Shown: positions 16,086-23,567 of the stretch, in pieces
Layout: each line of letters starts with the position of its first letter
How positions within the stretch are numbered: position 1 is the first letter of the stretch
Origin: Pseudomonadota bacterium
Lineage (GTDB): Bacteria > Pseudomonadota > Alphaproteobacteria > Caulobacterales > Caulobacteraceae
Assembly: GCA_023386645.1 (NCBI GenBank)
Contig: JAEWJI010000002.1
Location: 1-45,401 of the forward strand
DNA length: 45,401 nucleotides
Reading direction: 5' to 3'
Program-made: the position numbers and the translations under genes
The notes under the pieces: generated by a model
Databases searched by the model: none
What the model saw: only the letters and a program-made list of their open reading frames with translations
Told to the model about the DNA's origin: nothing

Positions 16086-16664
16086 ATGTCTCGCTGGCTG
16101 CTCCTGTTTTCGGCTCTGCTATGTGTGGCAGGGTGCGACTGGTCTCCGTCTCCAGCAGGCGCAGGTTCAGGACTGAGCAGGGAAACCCCGGCCGAACCGG
16201 CTGCGGCCGCCTTCAGCCACGCCCAGACCCAGGACCTCTCCGGCTACTATGTGCCGGTCGAGCCCGTGCGGTTCGGGCGGTTCGAGCTGGACCATCTGTT
16301 CGTGGGCCAGGGGCAGGAGTTCCAGGCCTGGGACGATGGTGGGCGGACAGCGACCTTCGCGCCGGTGATGATCGAGCTGAACGACACCACCAGCCCCCGC
16401 ACCCCCAACGAGATGGGCGGGGAGGGCTACGAGGTCTCGCCGCGCGTGTTGCCGAGCCGCTATCTGGTGACCGACGACCGGGTGGTGTTCGAGGGCGATG
16501 GCGCCGGTCTGGGCCGGGTACGGTTCGAGGGGCGGGTGGACGGCGCCGCCCTGGCCACCGCTAGGCGCAACCTTGGCGGCGGGGAGGCGCCGGTGCTGAC
16601 CGGGCGGCTGACCGTCGGCGGCCGAACCGAGACCGTCAGCCTGAGGTGGTACGGCGGGGACTGA
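16086..16664 (+). CDS. Hypothetical lipoprotein
   Basis: A 192-residue secreted protein with a signal peptide ending in lipobox VAGC (C17). The mature part starts with a Ser/Pro/Ala-rich linker, then a region rich in beta strands beginning LSGYYVPVEPVRFGRFELDH. Notable are the FEAQ-like spacing FQAWDDGGRTATFAPVMIEL and the repeated GRVRFEGRVDG and GRLTVGGRTETVSLRWYGG strands, which suggest a beta-sandwich. No family is recognised. It begins directly after the stop of the microprotein and is probably translated from the same mRNA as the M28 peptidase. Confidence 0.75.
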   Translation: MSRWLLLFSALLCVAGCDWSPSPAGAGSGLSRETPAEPAAAAFSHAQTQDLSGYYVPVEPVRFGRFELDHLFVGQGQEFQAWDDGGRTATFAPVMIELNDTTSPRTPNEMGGEGYEVSPRVLPSRYLVTDDRVVFEGDGAGLGRVRFEGRVDGAALATARRNLGGGEAPVLTGRLTVGGRTETVSLRWYGGD

Positions 16665-16693
16665 CCGAAGGCCGCCCCGCCGCAGGTTCCGGC

Positions 16694-17152
16694 CTAGGCC
16701 ACGGTCGCCTTGACGATCTTGCCGGGTGCACGCGGCGGTTCGCCCTTGGGCAGGGCGTCGACGTGTTCCATGCCTTCGATCACCTGGCCCCAGACGGTGT
16801 ACTGGTTGTCCAGGAAGCGGGCGTCGTCGAAGCAGATGAAGAACTGGCTGTTGGCGCTGTCGGGGTTCGAGGTGCGGGCCATGGAGCAGACGCCGCGCAC
16901 GTGCGGCTCCTTGGAGAACTCCGCCTTCAGGTTCGGCTTGGACGAGCCGGAGGTGCCGGTGCCGGTCGGGTCGCCGCCCTGGGCCATGAAGCCGGGGATG
17001 ACGCGGTGGAAGACCACGCCGTCGTAGAAGCCTTCGGAGGCCAGCTCTGCGATGCGCGCCACATGGCCGGGGGCCAGGTCGGGGCGCAGCTTGATGACCA
17101 CGTCGCCCGTGCCGGCGCCGGTGTCGAGGGTGAAGGTCAGGGTCTCGGCCAT
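16694..17152 (-). CDS. Cyclophilin-type peptidyl-prolyl isomerase
   Basis: Catalyses cis-trans isomerisation of proline peptide bonds. The 152-residue protein lacks a signal peptide, so it is cytosolic like PpiB. Signature parts are DGVVFHRVIPGFMAQGGDPT (with the catalytic arginine in FHRV), the NSQFFICFDD segment and LDNQYTVWGQVIEGME. A unique insertion TGTGTSGSSKPNLKAEF follows the GGDPT motif, as in other bacterial cyclophilins. The start was chosen because AAGGAG lies six bases before it. An ATG 33 bases upstream lacks a site. It converges on the lipoprotein gene with a 29-base gap. Confidence 0.94.
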   Translation of the reverse strand: MAETLTFTLDTGAGTGDVVIKLRPDLAPGHVARIAELASEGFYDGVVFHRVIPGFMAQGGDPTGTGTSGSSKPNLKAEFSKEPHVRGVCSMARTSNPDSANSQFFICFDDARFLDNQYTVWGQVIEGMEHVDALPKGEPPRAPGKIVKATVA

Positions 17153-17220
17153 GAGGGGCTCCTTGATCGATCGAAGGCGGGACATAGCCGCTGAGGCCGC
17201 GCGCCGCTATGTGGGAAGCG

Positions 17221-17931
17221 ATGAGTCAGGACGAAAAGCCGCCGGAACGCCGTCGCATGGTGCGTCCGCCCTCGGGCGGGACCGCAGCCGGGCGCGGCAT
17301 CGGCCAGAAGATGAAGACGGCCGACACCAAGTCGATGTCGAGCCAGCAGTGGATCAAGCGCCAGCTGGCCGATCCCTGGTCGGAGCGGGCGCGGGCCGAG
17401 GGCTGGCGCAGCCGGGCGGCCTTCAAGTTGATCGAGATCGACGACCGGTTCCGGCTGATCAAGCGGGGCTCTCGGGTCATCGACCTGGGGGCGGCTCCGG
17501 GCGGCTGGATCCAGGTGGCGCTGGACCGGGGGGCGGCGGCCGTGGCGGGGGTCGACCTGCTGATGATCGAGCCGATCCCGGGCGCCACCCTGATCCAGGC
17601 CGACTTCACCGAGCCGGGAGTGGACCAGCAGCTGATCGACGCCATCGGCGGGCCGCCGGACCTGGTGCTGTCGGACATGGCCCATAACACCGTCGGCCAT
17701 CGGCAGACCGACCACCTGAAGATCATCGCCTTGATCGAGATCGCGGCCGATTTCGCCATCCGCACGCTGAAGCCCGGCGGCGCCTTCGTCAGTAAGAACT
17801 TCCAGGGCGGGGACGCCGGCGGGGTCCTGACCGACCTTCGTCAGCACTTCGAGACCGTCAAATATGTCAAGCCGAGCTCCAGCCGGAAGGACAGCGCCGA
17901 GGTGTTCCTGGTGGCGCTGAACAAGCGCTAA
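17221..17931 (+). CDS. rlmE: 23S rRNA 2'-O-methyltransferase RlmE (FtsJ)
   Basis: Methylates the ribose of U2552 in 23S rRNA during late 50S assembly. The protein has a basic disordered N-terminus of about 45 residues, then the RrmJ fold with SAM motif VIDLGAAPGGWIQVAL. The K-D-K-E tetrad is present: lysine in SRAAFKL, aspartate in LSDMAHN, lysine in VSKNFQGG and glutamate in SAEVFLVAL. The ATG at 17221 has GGGAAG close upstream. An ATG 12 bases earlier is the alternative start. It is divergent from the cyclophilin gene by 68 bases. Confidence 0.95.
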   Translation: MSQDEKPPERRRMVRPPSGGTAAGRGIGQKMKTADTKSMSSQQWIKRQLADPWSERARAEGWRSRAAFKLIEIDDRFRLIKRGSRVIDLGAAPGGWIQVALDRGAAAVAGVDLLMIEPIPGATLIQADFTEPGVDQQLIDAIGGPPDLVLSDMAHNTVGHRQTDHLKIIALIEIAADFAIRTLKPGGAFVSKNFQGGDAGGVLTDLRQHFETVKYVKPSSSRKDSAEVFLVALNKR

Positions 17932-17955
17932 GGGCGACGCGGGCGACGGCCGGTC

Positions 17956-18001
17956 GCACTGTTCGGCAAAAAGCGAGTGCAAACAGTGCAAACAGTGCAA
18001 G
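17956..18001 (+). repeat. Direct 9-base repeats with an inverted partner
   Basis: The unit GTGCAAACA occurs at 17977-17985 and 17986-17994, followed by a partial third copy GTGCAAG at 17995-18001. The word GCACTGTT at 17956-17963 is the reverse complement of AACAGTGC, which occurs twice (17982-17989 and 17991-17998), so two alternative 8-bp hairpins are possible. The site is 25 bases past the rlmE stop in a 249-base non-coding stretch between convergent genes. It may act in termination or RNA stability, or be a chance micro-expansion. Confidence 0.55.
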
Positions 18002-18180
18002 AGGCGACGGCGATTTGGGGTGGGGTCAGCGGGGCGAGGCGGGCGTCGGGCGTTCACGCCAGGCAGCCTAGCACCGGTTCAGGAGGGTGATCGCCGATGA
18101 CCGGATTCGCCGCTCAGCGGCCCGCAATGTCGGGAATCCGAGCAGAGACCTGAACAACGAAAAAATATCTTCGCGGGGGC
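18002..18180. other. Non-coding stretch between convergent rlmE and the DUF2061 gene
   Basis: No gene is supported. An 18-codon ATG frame at 18097-18153 follows AGGAGGG but has no other support. Near its end the sequence has a run of six A residues (T residues on the minus strand) shortly past the stop of the minus-strand gene, without a good hairpin. Confidence 0.4.
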
Positions 18181-18741
18181 TCAGACCGTGGCGGCGGTGG
18201 TCGCGCGGGCGGCGCGGCGGGCCTCGATGCGGGTCCAGATGCGGTCGTGCAGGGTGAAGAAGGCGGTCTGGACCAGGGGCTCGATGGTGCCGATGGCGAG
18301 CGCCAGGCCGAGGTCGCGGGTCAGGGCGTATGCGACCAGGACCGCCACGGTGAAGTGCATCACCCCATAGGTGACGGTCTTCAGCGCGATCTGCTTCAGG
18401 TCAGTGGGCAGGGCGTGGCTGTGGCCGTGGTGATGATGGCTGTGCCGGTGGACGCGCTTCTGCTCGTCCATGTCCATGGCCGAGAGGCGGGCGGTGACGG
18501 CCTCGGCGGTCTCTTCCGCCGGCGACAGGCGGCCGCGGCGTTCGATCCGGTGCCAGACGCGGTCGTGAATCGAGTAGGCGACGGTCTGGAAGAAGGGCTC
18601 CACGATCCCGACGGCGAGCGCGATGCGCCAGTCGCGGCTGATGGCGAAGGCGACCAGGATGGCCACCACAAGGTGCATGACGCCGTAGCTGGCGACCTTG
18701 AGCGCCAGGCTGCGGGCTGTGTCGAGGATGAGCTTGACCAT
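18181..18741 (-). CDS. Tandem DUF2061 membrane protein with His-rich linker
   Basis: A 186-residue inner-membrane protein made of two copies of a DUF2061-like unit (about 11-67 and 117-173). Each unit shows a YGVMH start, a hydrophobic pair of spans, a short turn with RD, an AxGxxEP motif and a terminal IHDRVWHRIE or LHDRIWTRIE. The linker carries eight histidines in twelve residues (98-109, HRHSHHHHGHSH), like the metal-binding loops of zinc transporters. The two units share more than half their residues, so they come from an internal duplication. The function is unknown. A metal-related role is a guess from the linker. It is divergent from guaB. Confidence 0.8.
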   Translation of the reverse strand: MVKLILDTARSLALKVASYGVMHLVVAILVAFAISRDWRIALAVGIVEPFFQTVAYSIHDRVWHRIERRGRLSPAEETAEAVTARLSAMDMDEQKRVHRHSHHHHGHSHALPTDLKQIALKTVTYGVMHFTVAVLVAYALTRDLGLALAIGTIEPLVQTAFFTLHDRIWTRIEARRAARATTAATV

Positions 18742-18818
18742 GCGGCCCTAGAATTGGGTCCCACGCGCAACGGCGCAAGACGAATGTTCACTCTGGCTTG
18801 ATAGGCCGCGAGCGGGCC

Positions 18819-18848
18819 TTGCGGTTCCGTCGCGCCCGCCGCTATACG
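18819..18848 (+). promoter_or_regulatory. Candidate sigma-70-type promoter for guaB
   Basis: TTGCGG at 18819-18824 and TATACG at 18843-18848 are spaced by 18 bases. The -10 part reads GCTATACG, resembling the GCTANA element of Caulobacter housekeeping promoters. A start near 18855 would give a leader of about 18 bases containing the GGAGG at 18862-18866. Supported by pattern and position only. Confidence 0.4.
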
Positions 18849-18872
18849 CGGCCCGCAAAACGGAGGCTCCTC

Positions 18873-20330
18873 ATGGAGATTCGCGAAGGGCTCACCTTCG
18901 ACGATGTTTTGCTTGAACCCGGTCCTTCCGAGATCCTGCCCGCCCAGGCGGACGTCTCGACCCGGCTGACCCGCGACATCCGCCTGAACATCCCGCTGCT
19001 GTCGTCCGCCATGGACACGGTGACCGAAAGCCGGCTGGCCATCGCCATGGCCCAGGCCGGGGGGCTGGGCGTCATCCACCGCAACATGACGCCCGACGAG
19101 CAGGCCGAGCAGGTGCGGCAGGTGAAGCGCTACGAGAGCGGCATGGTGATCAATCCGGTCACCATCCATCCGCACACCACTCTGGGCGAGGTCCGGGCCA
19201 TCGTGGCCCAGCGTGGTTTCTCCGGCTTTCCGGTCGTGGAGCCGGGGACGGGTCGGCTGGTCGGGATGCTGACCAACCGCGACATGCGGTTCGACACCGA
19301 TCCGAGCATTCCGGCGGAGCGGCTGATGACCCGCGGCGAGCTCCATACGGTGCGCGAGGGGGCGGGGCGCGAAGAGGCCCTGGCCGTGCTGCGCGAGCGC
19401 AAGATCGAGCGCGTGATCGTGGTGGACGAGGACTATCGGGCCGTCGGCCTGATCACCACCAAGGACATCGAGAAGGCCCAGGCGCATCCGAACGCGGCCA
19501 AGGACGAGCAGGGCCGCCTGCTGGTCGGCGCCGCCTCGACGGTCGGCGACAGCGGCTACGAGCGGTCCATGGCGCTGGCCGACGCCGGCGTGGACGTGGT
19601 GGTGATCGACACCGCCCACGGCCATTCGATCCAGGTGGCGCAGGCGGTCGAACGGGTGAAGCGGGAGTCCAACCGGCTGCAGGTCGTGGCTGGCAATGTG
19701 GCGACCTATGAGGCGGCGAGGGCCCTGATCGACGCGGGCGCGGACGCGGTGAAGGTCGGCATCGGGCCGGGCAGCATCTGCACCACCCGGATGGTGGCGG
19801 GCGTGGGCGTGCCGCAGCTGACCGCCGTGCTGGAAGCGGCGCGGGCGGCCCGGGACACCGGCGTGCCGGTGATCGCAGACGGCGGCATCAAATACTCCGG
19901 CGACCTGGCCAAGGCGATCGCGGCCGGCGCCTCGGTGGCCATGATGGGCTCGATGTTCGCCGGCACGGACGAAAGCCCCGGCGAGGTGTTCCTGTACCAG
20001 GGCCGATCCTACAAATCGTATCGCGGCATGGGGTCGGTGGGCGCCATGGGCGCGGGTTCGGCGGATCGCTACTTCCAGAAGGAGGTCGACACCCAGAAGC
20101 TGGTGCCCGAGGGGATCGAGGGCCAGACCCCCTACAAGGGGCCGATCTCGCCGGTGATCCACCAGCTGGTCGGGGGCCTGAGGGCCGCCATGGGATATGT
20201 GGGGGCGCCGACCATTCCGGAGCTTCAGGCGCGGGCGCGGTTCGTGCGCATCACTGGAGCGGGCCTGCGCGAGAGCCATGTCCACGACGTGATGATCACG
20301 CGCGAGGCGCCGAACTATCGGCAGGGATGA
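18873..20330 (+). CDS. guaB: IMP dehydrogenase GuaB
   Basis: Oxidises IMP to XMP with NAD+, the committed step of GMP synthesis. The 485-residue TIM-barrel protein carries two CBS domains at about 93-205 that bind regulatory nucleotides. The catalytic cysteine is C303 in GPGSICTTRMVAG, followed by the flap with SYKSYRGMGSVGAM. The N-terminal LTFDDVLLEPGPSEILP is diagnostic. The ATG is preceded by GGAGG at six bases. It leads the guaB-MAPEG-rsmB-guaA set, so both enzymes from IMP to GMP probably share one transcript. Confidence 0.98.
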   Translation: MEIREGLTFDDVLLEPGPSEILPAQADVSTRLTRDIRLNIPLLSSAMDTVTESRLAIAMAQAGGLGVIHRNMTPDEQAEQVRQVKRYESGMVINPVTIHPHTTLGEVRAIVAQRGFSGFPVVEPGTGRLVGMLTNRDMRFDTDPSIPAERLMTRGELHTVREGAGREEALAVLRERKIERVIVVDEDYRAVGLITTKDIEKAQAHPNAAKDEQGRLLVGAASTVGDSGYERSMALADAGVDVVVIDTAHGHSIQVAQAVERVKRESNRLQVVAGNVATYEAARALIDAGADAVKVGIGPGSICTTRMVAGVGVPQLTAVLEAARAARDTGVPVIADGGIKYSGDLAKAIAAGASVAMMGSMFAGTDESPGEVFLYQGRSYKSYRGMGSVGAMGAGSADRYFQKEVDTQKLVPEGIEGQTPYKGPISPVIHQLVGGLRAAMGYVGAPTIPELQARARFVRITGAGLRESHVHDVMITREAPNYRQG

Positions 20331-20347
20331 GAAGGGGAGGATAAGTC

Positions 20348-20749
20348 ATGGAGATGACGACCGAGCTGGCCATACTGACCGCCGTGCTGGTGCTGGCCCT
20401 GGCCCAGATCGGGGCGGCGGGCATGGCGCGCACGGCCGAGCTGGGCGCGAAGTGGAACGCCGGACCGCGCGACGGCGAGGCGCCGCCGCCGGGGAAGCTG
20501 GCTGGGCGGCTGATGCGGGCGCAGTCGAACCTGTTCGAGACCCTGCCTCTGTTCGTCGGGGCGGTGCTGATCGCGGCGGTGGCCGGTGAGCACGGGACGC
20601 CGCTCAGCCTGTGGGGCGCCTGGCTCTATCTGATCGGCCGGCTGGTCTATCTGCCCCTGTACGCGCTCGGCGTGCCCTATCTGCGGTCGCTGGTGTGGCT
20701 CGCCGCCACGGCGGGACTGGTGATGGTCATCGCCGCGCCTTTCGCCTGA
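20348..20749 (+). CDS. MAPEG family membrane protein
   Basis: A 133-residue four-helix protein of the MAPEG family (membrane-associated proteins in eicosanoid and glutathione metabolism). Recognisable are MARTAELGAKWNAGPRD at the first loop, RAQSNLFETLPLFVGAVLI in helix 2 and GRLVYLPLYALGVPYLRSL near helix 4. Bacterial members have no settled role, and a glutathione-related activity is possible. AGGGGAGG is seven bases before the ATG. It sits 17 bases after guaB and 10 bases before the rsmB-like gene, so it is part of the guanine operon by position, without an obvious metabolic link. Confidence 0.88.
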   Translation: MEMTTELAILTAVLVLALAQIGAAGMARTAELGAKWNAGPRDGEAPPPGKLAGRLMRAQSNLFETLPLFVGAVLIAAVAGEHGTPLSLWGAWLYLIGRLVYLPLYALGVPYLRSLVWLAATAGLVMVIAAPFA

Positions 20750-20759
20750 TCGGAGCCCC

Positions 20760-22013
20760 GTGACCCCCGCCGCCCGCCTCGCCGCCGCCGCCTCCGTGCT
20801 GGACTCCATCGCCCAGGGCCGCCAGCCGGCCGAGGCGGTGCTGAAGGCCTGGGGGCAGGCCAACCGCTATGCGGGATCCAAGGACCGGCGGGCGATCGCG
20901 GACCGGGTCTACAAGGTGTTGCGGGCGCGCGGGCGGCTGGCCTGGGCCATGGGCGGGCGCGAGGACGGGCGGGCCCTGGTCATCGGCTCGCTGAGCCTGA
21001 TCGACGGCCTGTCGCTGGACGAGATCGAGGCGCTGCATTCCGGCGAGGGGTATGGGCCCCGGCCCCTGTCGAAACAGGAGCGGGCGCGGATCACGGCCGG
21101 CGAGAGCGACTTGCCAGGCTGGCTGCAGGCGGGCCTGCCGGAGTTCGTGGTCGAGGATCTGCGCGCAACCCACGGAGATCGCTGGGTTGATGAGGCGCGG
21201 GCCCTGATGCAGCCGCGCGCGCCGATCGACCTGCGGGTCAACACCGCCAGGGCCTCGGTCGAGACGGTCGAGGCGGAACTGCGCGAGGCGGGGCTGGCGC
21301 CCGAGCGGACCCCCTGGTCGCCGGTCGGCCTGCGCCTGCCATCCGAGCCCCCGCCGAACGTCCAGGCGCTGGACGCCTTCAGGGACGGACGGATCGAGAT
21401 CCAGGACGAGGGCAGCCAGGTGGTCTGCGCTCTGGCCGGCGCGGCGCCGGGCATGACCGTCGTGGACTATTGCGCCGGCGGCGGGGGCAAGACCCTGGGC
21501 CTGGGCGCGGCGATACAGGGTCAGGGTCGCCTGGTCGCGTCCGACGTCGTGCAGAAGCGGCTGGACAACATCCGGCCGCGGCTGGCGCGGGCGGGGCTGG
21601 AGGCCGAGTTGCGGCTGATCGGTCAGAACGGCGGGGGGGTGGAGGACCTGAACGGCCGGGCCGACCTGGTCTTCGTCGACGCGCCGTGCAGCGGTGCGGG
21701 CACCTGGCGGCGACGGCCCGAGGACGCCTGGCGGCTGACGGCCGAGGAGGTCGAGCGGCTGCATGGGCTGCAGGTGCGGATCCTGGACCAGGCGGCGCGG
21801 CTGGTGCGGCCGGGAGGCCGGCTGGCCTATGTGACCTGTTCGGTCCTGAGCCGCGAGAACGAGGACAGCGTCGACGCCTTCGAGGCGGTCAACCCCGAGT
21901 TCCGGCCGGTCGTGGTCGAAGGGCCCGGGGGGGCCAGCGCGCGCCTTCGCCTGTCGCCCGCCGCCACCAACACCGACGGCTTCTATTTCGCGCTCTACGA
22001 GAGGACCCCATGA
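20760..22013 (+). CDS. RsmB-like rRNA/tRNA cytosine-C5 methyltransferase
   Basis: SAM-dependent RNA m5C methyltransferase of the RsmB/Sun/Nop2 family, 417 residues. An N-terminal NusB-like helical domain (about 1-150) precedes the catalytic domain. SAM motif I is VVDYCAGGGGKT (234-245). The two cysteines of the mechanism are C310 in DAPCSGAGTWRRRP and C360 in VTCSVL. The target cytosine cannot be fixed from sequence, though 16S C967 is likely by homology. The start is GTG. The stop overlaps the guaA ATG by four bases (ATGA), so the two are translationally coupled. Confidence 0.9.
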   Translation: MTPAARLAAAASVLDSIAQGRQPAEAVLKAWGQANRYAGSKDRRAIADRVYKVLRARGRLAWAMGGREDGRALVIGSLSLIDGLSLDEIEALHSGEGYGPRPLSKQERARITAGESDLPGWLQAGLPEFVVEDLRATHGDRWVDEARALMQPRAPIDLRVNTARASVETVEAELREAGLAPERTPWSPVGLRLPSEPPPNVQALDAFRDGRIEIQDEGSQVVCALAGAAPGMTVVDYCAGGGGKTLGLGAAIQGQGRLVASDVVQKRLDNIRPRLARAGLEAELRLIGQNGGGVEDLNGRADLVFVDAPCSGAGTWRRRPEDAWRLTAEEVERLHGLQVRILDQAARLVRPGGRLAYVTCSVLSRENEDSVDAFEAVNPEFRPVVVEGPGGASARLRLSPAATNTDGFYFALYERTP

Positions 22014-23563
22014 GCGAGCACGAGAAGGTCCTGATCGTCGATTTCGGCAGCCAGGTCACCCAGCTGATCGCGCGCCGGCTGCGCGAGGCGAACGTCTATT
22101 GCGAGATCGTTCCGTACGATAAGGCCGAAACCTACGTCGACGCCTTCGCTCCTCAGGCGATCATCCTGTCGGGCGGGCCGTCCAGCGTGACGGAGGCGGA
22201 CAGTCCGCGCATCGGGCGCAAGCTGTTCGACCTGGGCCTGCCGATGCTGGCCATCTGCTATGGGCAGCAGCTGCTGTGCGATGTGCTGGGCGGCAAGGTC
22301 GAGGGCGGCCATCACCGCGAGTTCGGCCGAGCGGAGATCGTCATCACCGAGGACAGCCCCCTGTTCGCCGGCATCGGCACCATCGATCATCGCGAGCCGG
22401 TGTGGATGAGCCACGGCGACCGGGTCGCGGCCATCCCCGAGGGCTTCAAGGTGATCGCCACCTCCGCCGGGGCGCCGTTCGCCGCCATCGCCGACGAGAC
22501 CCGGCGGATCTATGCGGTGCAGTTTCACCCGGAGGTTCACCACACGCCGAGAGGCGCTGAAATCTATCGCAACTTCCTGTTTGGCGTGGCCGGGCTGAAG
22601 GGCGACTGGACCATGGCCGCCTACCGCGACGAGAAGATCGCCCAGATCCGCCAGCAGGTCGGATCGGCGAAGGTGATCTGCGGCCTGTCGGGCGGGGTCG
22701 ACAGTTCGGTGGCGGCGGTCCTGATCCACGAGGCGATCGGGGACCAGCTGACCTGCGTGTTCGTCGACACCGGCCTGCTGCGGAAAGGGGAGGCCGAGCA
22801 GGTGACGACCCTTTTCCGCGAGCACTACAACATTCCGCTGGTGCATGTTGATGCGTCGGCGGAATTCCTGGGCGCGCTGGCGGGCGTCAGCGATCCGGAG
22901 ACCAAGCGCAAGACCATCGGCCGCATCTTCATCGAGGTGTTCGATCGCGAGGCGGCGAAGATCGAGGGCGCCGAGTTCCTGGCCCAGGGCACCCTCTATC
23001 CCGACGTGATCGAAAGCGTGTCGGCCTCGGGCGGGCCGTCGGCGGTGATCAAGAGCCACCACAACGTCGGCGGCCTTCCCGACTACATGAAGCTGAAGCT
23101 GGTCGAGCCGCTCAGGGAGCTGTTCAAGGACGAGGTGCGGACGCTGGGCCGGGAGCTGGGCCTGACCGACGCCTTCGTGGGCCGCCACCCCTTCCCGGGA
23201 CCGGGACTGGCCATCCGCATCCCGGGCGAGATCACGCCCGAGGCTGTCGCGACGCTTCAGGAAGCCGACGCCATCTATTTGGAAGAAATCAGGAAGGCCG
23301 GTCTTTACGACCAGATCTGGCAGGCCTTCGCCGTGCTCCTGCCGGTGCGGACCGTCGGCGTGATGGGCGACGCCCGGACCTACGAGAAGGTGCTGGCGCT
23401 CCGGGCCGTGACCTCGACCGACGGCATGACGGCGGACTTCTTCGAGTTTCCCTGGGACATGCTGGGCCGCACCGCGACCCGGATCGTCAACGAGGTGCGC
23501 GGCGTGAATCGTGTCGTCTACGACGTGACGTCCAAGCCGCCGGGCACGATCGAGTGGGAATGA
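22010..23563 (+). CDS. guaA: GMP synthase (glutamine-hydrolysing) GuaA
   Basis: Converts XMP to GMP with ATP and glutamine ammonia. The 517-residue protein has a class I glutamine amidotransferase domain (about 5-195) with triad C83 (AICYGQQ), H173 and E175 (QFHPEV). The ATP pyrophosphatase domain carries the PP-loop SGGVDSS at 227-233. The C-terminal dimerisation domain ends DVTSKPPGTIEWE, the usual ending. Together with guaB it completes the IMP to GMP route in one operon. A GTG-started transporter gene follows after 4 bases. Confidence 0.98.
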   Translation: MSEHEKVLIVDFGSQVTQLIARRLREANVYCEIVPYDKAETYVDAFAPQAIILSGGPSSVTEADSPRIGRKLFDLGLPMLAICYGQQLLCDVLGGKVEGGHHREFGRAEIVITEDSPLFAGIGTIDHREPVWMSHGDRVAAIPEGFKVIATSAGAPFAAIADETRRIYAVQFHPEVHHTPRGAEIYRNFLFGVAGLKGDWTMAAYRDEKIAQIRQQVGSAKVICGLSGGVDSSVAAVLIHEAIGDQLTCVFVDTGLLRKGEAEQVTTLFREHYNIPLVHVDASAEFLGALAGVSDPETKRKTIGRIFIEVFDREAAKIEGAEFLAQGTLYPDVIESVSASGGPSAVIKSHHNVGGLPDYMKLKLVEPLRELFKDEVRTLGRELGLTDAFVGRHPFPGPGLAIRIPGEITPEAVATLQEADAIYLEEIRKAGLYDQIWQAFAVLLPVRTVGVMGDARTYEKVLALRAVTSTDGMTADFFEFPWDMLGRTATRIVNEVRGVNRVVYDVTSKPPGTIEWE

Positions 23564-23567
23564 CCGC

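Noticed and set aside
18097..18153. 18-codon ATG frame after AGGAGGG, a possible leader peptide
   Set aside because: It does not precede any gene on its strand (the next gene is convergent), and there is no attenuator-like structure.
18396..20285. 629-codon open frame antisense to guaB and out of frame with the DUF2061 gene
   Set aside because: It runs across two well-supported genes and has no recognisable motif, so it is a composition artefact.
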